Source: JAPYTU01 sp036166735 (GTDB taxonomy: Bacteria; Bacteroidota; Bacteroidia; Cytophagales; MED-G16). Taken from it: a stretch of DNA of 5,474 nucleotides. Every line of letters begins with the position of its first letter. The stretch's first letter is position 1. Positions 1 through 5,474 of this stretch are shown here, one piece after another. The stretch covers positions 1 to 5,474 of the forward strand of contig JAYZHG010000097.1 in assembly GCA_036166735.1 (NCBI GenBank). Direction: 5' to 3'. Position numbers and translations under genes: made by a program. The notes beneath the pieces are model-generated. The model ran no database searches, was not told the origin of the DNA, and was given only the letters and a program-made list of their open reading frames with translations.

Positions 1-936
1 TCAATTAATAATTCTGGGGAAAAACATATTAGTATTTTTTTTATATTTTTTATAATCAGGTCGTTTCTTTAATGAATAATATTCTGATGGTATTGCACCC
101 GTATAATAAACCAATGTTTTATACATAATAATAGATAAGTAGAATAAAGAAACCAAAAGTCCTAACCAGATGAGATTTCTTTCAGCTAAATAAAAATAGA
201 ACAATGATGGTAAAGAAGATAAAATAAGCGAATTCCACACCATCCATTCTGCAAAGTAGTTTGGGTGGCGGCTATATTTCCACAACCCAACATTACAAAC
301 TTGTTTTTTTCTATTTTCTAAAAAAGCTTTCTTAGAAAACTGTTGTTTTTGAATATCTGCAAAATGTTCCATTCCAAAAAATACTAACCAAAATAAATAT
401 CCTAAAATTTCTAGTGGAGATAAAAATTCTTGAGGATTAAATGCCTGCAAAATAGCGGGGATCACTAAAAAAGTTATATTGGCAAAACATTGTAACATTA
501 TTTCGTATTGAAGAGAAATATCAATATTAGTATACCCCGCTTTTTTCCATCGCTTTCTCTGATATTTATATCGAGATAATTCAGTATCAAGATGGCCCTT
601 TTTAAGTAAAATTAAGGACCCTATACCCATTCGCAAACCGGCAAATAAATACATTCCACTTACAATATACTTTCTTAACCAATAACCTTCACCTAATACC
701 AAAACCAAAACACCAATCAAAACAAGTCCCCAAGGCCATCCAATATCAACATAAGACATGCGCTTAGTGAAGTAAGCCGGAATACAGACAACTGAAATAA
801 AAAGTAGCACTTGTAACAATCCATTCACAGACACAAACCAACTAAATGTATTACTGAAATAGAGAATAATAAAACAAATTAAAAAAAAGATATAGCCAAA
901 AATTCTTTGAATTATTTTTTGGTAAAAAGTTCTCAT
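1..936 (-). CDS. DUF1295 family polytopic membrane protein (steroid 5-alpha-reductase-like fold)
   Basis: Complete 311-residue integral membrane protein; its stop codon is the first three bases of the window. About seven or eight hydrophobic stretches are visible, roughly at residues 12-28, 38-55, 67-82, 90-111, 145-166, 174-189, 229-250 and 255-275. The C-terminal half carries the DUF1295 signature: GLWKYSRHPNYFAEW at 217-231 and a closing stretch at 284-307 with Tyr/Lys-rich SEYYSLKKRPDYKKYKK. The upstream motif SYVDIGWPWG (61-70) and the conserved pattern E190, D194, QK196-197 also fit. In steroid reductases the equivalent RHPNY region binds NADPH, and the same fold occurs in isoprenylcysteine methyltransferases, so a lipid-directed reductase is inferred but the reaction is unknown. 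The ATG lies 3 bases after the stop codon of the upstream barrel gene with no Shine-Dalgarno sequence, so translation probably depends on coupling. Family call is strong; function is open. Confidence 0.9.
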   Translation of the reverse strand: MRTFYQKIIQRIFGYIFFLICFIILYFSNTFSWFVSVNGLLQVLLFISVVCIPAYFTKRMSYVDIGWPWGLVLIGVLVLVLGEGYWLRKYIVSGMYLFAGLRMGIGSLILLKKGHLDTELSRYKYQRKRWKKAGYTNIDISLQYEIMLQCFANITFLVIPAILQAFNPQEFLSPLEILGYLFWLVFFGMEHFADIQKQQFSKKAFLENRKKQVCNVGLWKYSRHPNYFAEWMVWNSLILSSLPSLFYFYLAERNLIWLGLLVSLFYLSIIMYKTLVYYTGAIPSEYYSLKKRPDYKKYKKNTNMFFPRIIN

Positions 937-939
937 ATT

Positions 940-3153
940 TTACTTAATAAAATCAAAAGTATGTGTATACTTAATAGTAAGCCTCTGATTATTAACATAA
1001 TCTAAAAGATCATCATCCTTTAGTATATTTAAGACTACAAATAAACCTGTATTTGCATCCCCCAATAACCCATATCTTGTATTAACAGATAACAAATTAG
1101 TTACATTATTATATTGAATAAAACTTTGAACGAACATTCTTGGTGTAAATGAATAAGTTAATCTCATTCCACTTATTGATACATTTAAATCTCCATTGTC
1201 AAGATTGATATTATTACTGTTAAGAAATAAAGATGAGCTGAATTTATCTCCTGATCTCATATTTAGAGTTAAATTGTTGAAAAATTTATTGCCCCCAAAA
1301 TAACCACCTATAGTACTTCTACTACTGAATGAAACTTTTTTATTTGAATTCGTCTGAACAACTAATTGAAATTCACTGTTATTGTATTCACCTTCAGCTA
1401 TATTCAAATTTACAATTTTAAATTCATCACTTACCCATTCCTTTCTAACATTATAACCTGTATGTATTTCTAATCCACTTTTCCATGCCCAATGAGTATC
1501 TATGTGCGTGAAAGTAGTAACAACATTACCTTGAAAATCAAAATAGTACCTACCTGAAACATGAGGTCTATACTCTAATAATTTACTTTTTTCACTCATT
1601 CTTATAGTTTTAAATATTAAAAATTCAGGCTTTTTAAAAGGACCCCTTTCTAGATATCCAACTTCAGGATTAAATCCTTCACCAACTTCAGAATATTGAG
1701 CAAGTATATTCCATCTATTCCAATTATAATTACCTGAGAATTTAAAAGTGTAATCATCTAATTTGATCCCAGGCGTAGTACTCTTTGATACGAAACCAGA
1801 TATTTTAGCTTTCTTACCAATACCCCATACCCCGTCAATAGCAAAAACTCTGTTATAATCATCATCCACTTCCTTTCCCAAACCTTTCCTTGCAATATAA
1901 GCCCCACCAATAGATGATCTTGAATTACTAAAATTATGATTTACTCTTGCAACACTAAAATTATTTTTATTTATTCCTAAACTTTTCACATCATCAGTTA
2001 TCATAGACAAAAGACCAACATTTGTCTGACCTATCTTACCTGATAATCTAGCACCTCCAATTATAGGAACAACAGATCCATTATCTGATATACCAATTCT
2101 TCTGGTAAAAAATAAGTCAACTTCTCCAGGACTTCCTATTGAGAATTGACCTGCATTTTCTAAAAAGAAGGCTCGTTTCTCTGGATAAAATAAATTGAAC
2201 CTATCGAGATTAACTTGCTGTTTATCAACTTCTACCTGTGCAAAATCAGTGTTATAGGTAAGATCAAGAGTTAAAGCAGGTGTTATGCTATATTTAATAT
2301 CAGCACCAAATTCATAGTCTACAGAATTATCCTTAATTGCTTTATTTCGAGTTGCTTGAGTTAAAACATAGGGAAAAACCTTTAGATTGCCAGGATTTTT
2401 TAAATTCAATCCATGCATCTTTCCCGCAAGGGATACTCTTTTAATACCAAAACTTAAACCTACTGGTAGTGGAGCCCAAAATGATACCTCATTGGTTTTG
2501 CTAATGTTTCTTTGAAAGTTTATTCCCCATGTCTTATTATTACCAGGGATGAATCTTATAGAATTAAGCGGAATTGCAAATTCAGCACTCCAACCATAAT
2601 CACCAACTTCTGTTTTAACAATCCAAGAAGCATCCCAATTCAAATTAGTACCACCTATTACACCGCCCTGCTGTCTTTGCATAGTTCTACCCTCTACACC
2701 TTCTTTATCTATTTGGGCATCGTATTCCATTCCTGCAGAATTAGTACCAAATAAAAATCCATTTTGCTGATCATTGTATGTATCCAGTATAAATAGAAAA
2801 CTATCATCATCATCTAAATTCGCATCTCGTCTAGAATCTGATACGACAAGAGTGTTTGGGCTAGAATCAAAACAAACTACTCCTAAATAAAATATAGAGT
2901 TAGCAAATGCTATTCTAATTTCTGTTTTTTCAGAAGACTCATCACCAAATATTGGTTTAGTTTGAATCATTTTATTTAATGCTGGAACTGACATCCAAAC
3001 TTCATCTGAAAGAACATTACCGTCTATAACTGGATTAGAATTTAATAATGTAGCATTAAAAAATGGGCTATCGGATAATTGATTATTTTGAGAAAAAAGA
3101 AAAAAAGGAAACAAAAAGAAAAAGATTAGATTTAAGAGTTTTATTCTTTTCAT
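940..3153 (-). CDS. DUF5916 outer-membrane beta-barrel protein with N-terminal CBM9-like domain
   Basis: A 737-residue secreted protein. Residues 1-22 form a signal peptide: a KRIK basic start, a Phe/Leu-rich core, and probable cleavage just after FSQ (20-22). Residues about 30-225 match the CBM9-like fold that opens DUF5916 proteins: VIDGNVLSDEVW (42-53), SEKTEIRIAF (74-83), DDSFLFILDT (116-125), NGFLFGTNSAG (131-141), GWSAEFAIPLNSIRF (187-201) and WGINFQRNI (209-217). The barrel follows, with the family hallmark DFAQVEVDKQQVNLDRFNLF (303-322) and then PEKRAFFLENAGQF (324-337), FFTRRIG (348-354) and many alternating-polarity strands to the C-terminus. Length is normal for the family. The substrate is unknown; ligand binding and passage at the outer membrane are inferred. 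The frame is open up to 3264, but that would add 37 residues with no export signal and overlap the upstream gene, so the Met at 3153, which begins the signal peptide, is preferred. Confidence 0.9.
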   Translation of the reverse strand: MKRIKLLNLIFFFLFPFFLFSQNNQLSDSPFFNATLLNSNPVIDGNVLSDEVWMSVPALNKMIQTKPIFGDESSEKTEIRIAFANSIFYLGVVCFDSSPNTLVVSDSRRDANLDDDDSFLFILDTYNDQQNGFLFGTNSAGMEYDAQIDKEGVEGRTMQRQQGGVIGGTNLNWDASWIVKTEVGDYGWSAEFAIPLNSIRFIPGNNKTWGINFQRNISKTNEVSFWAPLPVGLSFGIKRVSLAGKMHGLNLKNPGNLKVFPYVLTQATRNKAIKDNSVDYEFGADIKYSITPALTLDLTYNTDFAQVEVDKQQVNLDRFNLFYPEKRAFFLENAGQFSIGSPGEVDLFFTRRIGISDNGSVVPIIGGARLSGKIGQTNVGLLSMITDDVKSLGINKNNFSVARVNHNFSNSRSSIGGAYIARKGLGKEVDDDYNRVFAIDGVWGIGKKAKISGFVSKSTTPGIKLDDYTFKFSGNYNWNRWNILAQYSEVGEGFNPEVGYLERGPFKKPEFLIFKTIRMSEKSKLLEYRPHVSGRYYFDFQGNVVTTFTHIDTHWAWKSGLEIHTGYNVRKEWVSDEFKIVNLNIAEGEYNNSEFQLVVQTNSNKKVSFSSRSTIGGYFGGNKFFNNLTLNMRSGDKFSSSLFLNSNNINLDNGDLNVSISGMRLTYSFTPRMFVQSFIQYNNVTNLLSVNTRYGLLGDANTGLFVVLNILKDDDLLDYVNNQRLTIKYTHTFDFIK

Positions 3154-3211
3154 ATCTCTAATGTAATTACAAAATATGTAATTACATTCTGGGGTCAAAG
3201 AAATTAATTTT
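3154..3211 (-). promoter_or_regulatory. possible promoter of the DUF5916 gene
   Basis: This 58-base gap between the reductase stop and the barrel start, read on the minus strand, contains TTTGACC (rc of 3193-3199) and, 16 bases after its TTGACC hexamer, TATTTT followed by G (rc of 3170-3176). This resembles both a weak -35/-10 pair and the Bacteroidota TTTG ... TAnnTTTG arrangement, though the second box misses the consensus by one position. The leader would be only about ten bases. The gap holds no GC-rich hairpin that would end transcription of the upstream gene, so read-through is also likely. Low-confidence call from motif shape only. Confidence 0.25.
3161..3187. repeat. two copies of palindrome-bearing ATGTAATTAC, operator-like
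   Basis: The 10-mer ATGTAATTAC occurs at 3161-3170 and again at 3176-3185, separated by AAAAT. Each copy contains the 8-bp palindrome GTAATTAC, and the right copy extends to the perfect 12-bp palindrome ATGTAATTACAT (3176-3187). The centres are 15 bases apart. The element begins 8 bases upstream of the barrel gene's start codon and overlaps its candidate promoter, a position suited to a dimeric regulator. The AT-rich background makes short palindromes common, so binding is inference. Confidence 0.5.
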
Positions 3212-3934
3212 TTAAAATAATTTTTTAAGAATTCTCTCAGGAATAAACTTAAGAATGAAAGCAACTATATTATATCTTTTAGTAATATAAACCGACTTTT
3301 TCTTTTTATATATTGCCTTCATTATTTGTTTAGTAGCCTTTTCTAAACTTTGCACCCAATATATTTTATCCTTATTGCCTTTTAAAATTTCAGTATCAAC
3401 ATATCCTGGTCTTACATCAGTAATATCTATTGATTTTTTTAATCTAAATGCTTTAAATCTTAATCCCTCAAGGTAATTTATTTGATATGCTTTTGATGCA
3501 TTATAAGATGGCGCTAATCCATTGCCTCTTATTCCAGCGATTGAACTTATTGCAACAATGTGACCAGAATTTTGTTTAGAAAAATAGTTAAATCCCCACC
3601 CAACCGTTTCAGTAAATGCAACAACATTTAATTGATTGGTTTTATTTTCAATAGAAAACTCTAAACTCTTATTTACATCACCGAATCCAGAACTAATAAC
3701 TAACATGTCAAGACCTCCCATTAATTTTTCTAATTCACCTAATTTTTTAGCATTATTTTCTTTTGTACAATCATAAGAGCTTACAAATATATTTTTTGGA
3801 TTAATTTTTTTTATCTCCTCTAAATTATTAATCCTTCTTCCTGTTATCCCAATTTTATAATGATCTCTTAAAAGAGAAAGAGCAATTCCTTTTCCTATTC
3901 CCGAAGAAGCTCCAACTATAATTGCTTTTTTCAT
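3212..3934 (-). CDS. short-chain dehydrogenase/reductase (SDR), classical type
   Basis: A 240-residue cytoplasmic NAD(P)(H)-dependent oxidoreductase with a single Rossmann-type domain. The nucleotide-binding turn is GASSGIG (8-14), and TGRR at 31-34 places arginines after the second strand, which usually favours NADPH. The SSGFG stretch at 81-85 stands where NNAG is usual. The catalytic set looks intact: Asn103, Ser131 (in AISSIAG), Tyr144 and Lys148 (YNASK), then RPGYVDTEI at 175-183. The C-terminus (about 208-240) is lysine-rich and then hydrophobic/amphipathic (IVAFILKFIPERILKKLF), which could hold the enzyme at the membrane; this is inference. Length is typical. The ATG at 3934 is the first start after an in-frame TAG about 30 bases upstream, and no Shine-Dalgarno sequence is seen. 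It is first of three co-directional genes. The substrate cannot be read from the sequence. Confidence 0.92.
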   Translation of the reverse strand: MKKAIIVGASSGIGKGIALSLLRDHYKIGITGRRINNLEEIKKINPKNIFVSSYDCTKENNAKKLGELEKLMGGLDMLVISSGFGDVNKSLEFSIENKTNQLNVVAFTETVGWGFNYFSKQNSGHIVAISSIAGIRGNGLAPSYNASKAYQINYLEGLRFKAFRLKKSIDITDVRPGYVDTEILKGNKDKIYWVQSLEKATKQIMKAIYKKKKSVYITKRYNIVAFILKFIPERILKKLF

Positions 3935-4048
3935 TTTAAATGTTTTTTTATCTTTCTAATCTACCAACAACAAATCAAAATTCAAAAAAACAAAAGATTA
4001 TAACAAAAGATTATTAAATTAAAAATAAGTAAAGTATAAGTTATAATT
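3935..4048. promoter_or_regulatory. divergent intergenic region between SDR and sulfatase genes
   Basis: These 114 very AT-rich bases separate the leftward reductase from the rightward sulfatase, so promoters in both directions must lie here or inside the flanking genes. On the minus strand a TATAAT hexamer (rc of 3997-4002) would give a leader of roughly 50-60 bases for the reductase; no good -35 box accompanies it. On the plus strand TATAAG (4035-4040) precedes the sulfatase ATG but would leave almost no leader. No convincing TAnnTTTG box was found on either strand. A 13-bp tandem repeat sits in the middle. Confidence 0.4.
3989..4014. repeat. perfect 13-bp tandem repeat (AACAAAAGATTAT x2)
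   Basis: AACAAAAGATTAT at 3989-4001 is followed without a gap by an identical copy at 4002-4014. It lies near the centre of the divergent intergenic region and overlaps the candidate minus-strand -10 box (3997-4002). It could be a pair of regulator sites on nearly the same helical face or simply a slippage duplication; the sequence alone does not decide. Confidence 0.6.
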
Positions 4049-5474
4049 ATGAACACAAATATTTTAGTTGCAATACTATTTTTATTTACATTCTCATCAT
4101 GTATCAATAATTCAAAAAATAAATCACCCAATATTATTTTTATTTTAGTAGATGACTTAGGATGGAAAGATTTAGGATATTCTGGCAGTACTTTTTATGA
4201 AACTCCCAACATTGATAAACTTAGAAATGAAAGTTATGAATTTTCTTCTGCATATGCCGCAAGCTCAGTTTGTTCTCCCACTAGAGCCTCTATTATGACG
4301 GGGAAACATCCTGCAAGAGTTAATATAACTGATTGGATCCCAGGAGATAATCCATTAGACAGACCTTTTTTAGGACCAAAAGATCTTCATCAACTTCCAC
4401 TTGAAGAAGTAACCATTGCAGAAAAACTTAAAAATTATGGTTACACAACTTTTTATTCAGGTAAATGGCATTTAGGATCTGAAGGTTATTATCCTGAACA
4501 AAATGGCTTTGATATTAATATAGGAGGTTTTGAGAAAGGCTCACCTCCTGGTGGTTATTATACACCATATAAAAACCCAAAACTAAGTGATGGACCTGAA
4601 GGTGAATATTTAACAGATAGGCTTACAAGTGAATCCATTAAATTCATCGAGAATAATAAAAAAGATAACCCATTTGCTTTATTTTTAGCGTTTTATACTG
4701 TTCACACACCAATTCAAGCAAATAAAAAACATGTTTCATATTTTGAAAATAAGCTCAATAAATTAGATGATAATATAGCAAGAACTAGACAAGAAGGTAA
4801 AGCAATTACTTTGTTAAATCAAGTCAATCCAGACTATGCATCAATGGTTTATGCTCTAGATGAAAATATTGGAAGACTTATAAAAAGTTTAAAAGAAAAT
4901 AATTACTATGATGATGCTCTAATTATATTCACATCAGACAATGGGGGTTTATCAACTTTAAGAAGAGTTGCTCCAACTTCTGTCTCCCCTTTAAGAGCAG
5001 GGAAAGGTTGGCTTTATGAAGGTGGTATAAGGATCCCCCAATTAATTAAAATGCCAGAAAACAATAAAAACATAAAAATATATGAGCCTACAGTTTCTTA
5101 TGATTTGTTTCCAACTATTTTAGAGTTTGCTGGTATTGAAAACACTAATCAAGAAATTGATGGAATAAGTTTAATCCCTCATTTAAAAACTGGTAAAGAA
5201 TTAAACAGAAAAGATATTTTTTGGCATTTTCCACATTACCATACAAGTCAATGGAAACCAGGCGCAGCAATAAGGCAAGGAGATTGGAAACTAGTAGAAC
5301 ATTATGAATCAAATAAAATTGAGTTATTTAATCTTAAAGATGATGTCGGTGAGTCAAAAAATTTGAATTTAATTTATCCAGAAAAGACAGAATCACTTTT
5401 AAAGAGGCTTCATGAATTACAAAAAAAAACCAATGCTAATTCTGTAAAGATAAATCCAAATTACAACTCCCCAT
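4049..5474 (+). CDS. type I sulfatase (formylglycine-dependent) lipoprotein, 3' end cut by the window
   Basis: The frame is open from the ATG at 4049 to the window edge: 475 codons with no stop. An in-frame TAA at 4037-4039 rules out a longer start. Residues 1-18 are a lipoprotein signal ending in FSSC (Cys18); no acidic residues follow, so the usual surface-export signal is not obvious. Active-site parts of S1-family (alkaline phosphatase superfamily) sulfatases are all present: VDDLGW (metal-binding Asp35, Asp36), CSPTRAS (75-81; Cys75 would become formylglycine, with Arg79), GKWHLG (138-143; Lys139, His141), HTP (His219), SDNGG (296-300; metal-binding Asp297, Asn298) and PLRAGKGWLYEGG (314-326; Lys319). 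The small C-terminal domain includes GDWKL (411-415). It should hydrolyse sulfate esters, typically on carbohydrates, in the periplasm. A separate maturase is needed. Probably only a few residues are missing. The exact substrate and subfamily are not assignable here. Confidence 0.95.
   Translation, partial: MNTNILVAILFLFTFSSCINNSKNKSPNIIFILVDDLGWKDLGYSGSTFYETPNIDKLRNESYEFSSAYAASSVCSPTRASIMTGKHPARVNITDWIPGDNPLDRPFLGPKDLHQLPLEEVTIAEKLKNYGYTTFYSGKWHLGSEGYYPEQNGFDINIGGFEKGSPPGGYYTPYKNPKLSDGPEGEYLTDRLTSESIKFIENNKKDNPFALFLAFYTVHTPIQANKKHVSYFENKLNKLDDNIARTRQEGKAITLLNQVNPDYASMVYALDENIGRLIKSLKENNYYDDALIIFTSDNGGLSTLRRVAPTSVSPLRAGKGWLYEGGIRIPQLIKMPENNKNIKIYEPTVSYDLFPTILEFAGIENTNQEIDGISLIPHLKTGKELNRKDIFWHFPHYHTSQWKPGAAIRQGDWKLVEHYESNKIELFNLKDDVGESKNLNLIYPEKTESLLKRLHELQKKTNANSVKINPNYNSP

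Noticed and set aside
1..936. Isoprenylcysteine carboxyl methyltransferase instead of a DUF1295 protein
   Set aside because: The folds are related and the C-terminal RHPNYFAEW region looks similar, but the early SYVDIGWPWG motif and the 311-residue length with many membrane spans fit DUF1295 better.
2512..2754. An 80-codon open frame on the plus strand
   Set aside because: It lies wholly inside the well-supported DUF5916 gene on the other strand, in its CBM9-like region. Its translation has no recognisable domain, so it is an antisense shadow.
3203..3230. A/T-only inverted repeat at the end of the SDR gene as a terminator
   Set aside because: The possible stem is made only of A-T pairs, partly inside the coding sequence, with no GC-rich hairpin before a T tract. 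It would be too weak to call.
1..3934. The SDR plus DUF1295 pair as part of a furan/cyclopropane fatty-acid gene set known in Proteobacteria
   Set aside because: Those clusters also carry a cyclopropane-synthase-like methyltransferase, an FAD oxidoreductase and other members. None of these is in the window, and a DUF5916 barrel sits between the two genes instead.
4035..4047. TATAAG and TATAAT hexamers directly before the sulfatase ATG as a promoter
   Set aside because: The TATAAT ends two bases from the start codon and would start transcription inside the gene. TATAAG would give an almost leaderless message. In sequence this AT-rich such hexamers arise by chance.

Overview
The window is very AT-rich and looks like the chromosome of a member of the Bacteroidota, most likely a flavobacterium and plausibly a marine one. 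Four things suggest this. The base composition is low in G+C. No start codon has a clear Shine-Dalgarno sequence. Two genes encode envelope proteins typical of the phylum: an outer-membrane barrel of the DUF5916 type, with a signal peptide ending in the common Phe-Ser-Gln, and a lipoprotein sulfatase. The assignment rests on gene content and style, not on a marker gene.

Layout. Three genes are read leftward (minus strand), in transcription order: a short-chain dehydrogenase/reductase (3934 to 3212), a 737-residue DUF5916 outer-membrane barrel protein with an N-terminal CBM9-like domain (3153 to 940), and a polytopic membrane protein of the DUF1295 / steroid 5-alpha-reductase-like family (936 to 1). 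The last two are only 3 bases apart and are almost certainly co-transcribed. The first two are separated by 58 bases that hold a promoter-like pair of boxes and a repeated palindrome, so the barrel gene may also have its own promoter. A 114-base AT-rich divergent region (3935 to 4048), with a perfect 13-bp tandem repeat, separates this cluster from a rightward type I sulfatase lipoprotein gene. That gene starts at 4049 and runs off the right edge with 475 codons visible.

How the genes might work together. The sulfatase would remove sulfate esters from an external substrate, commonly a sulfated polysaccharide, on the periplasmic side of the envelope. The leftward cluster joins a cytoplasmic NAD(P)H oxidoreductase, an outer-membrane barrel and an inner-membrane protein with a reductase-type NADPH-binding signature. 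A shared lipid or hydrophobic substrate is possible, but nothing in the sequence proves it. The four genes look intact. I see no RNA gene, mobile element or CRISPR array. No clearly new system is evident; the most unusual items are the two repeat elements in the gene gaps and the tight coupling of the DUF5916 and DUF1295 genes.
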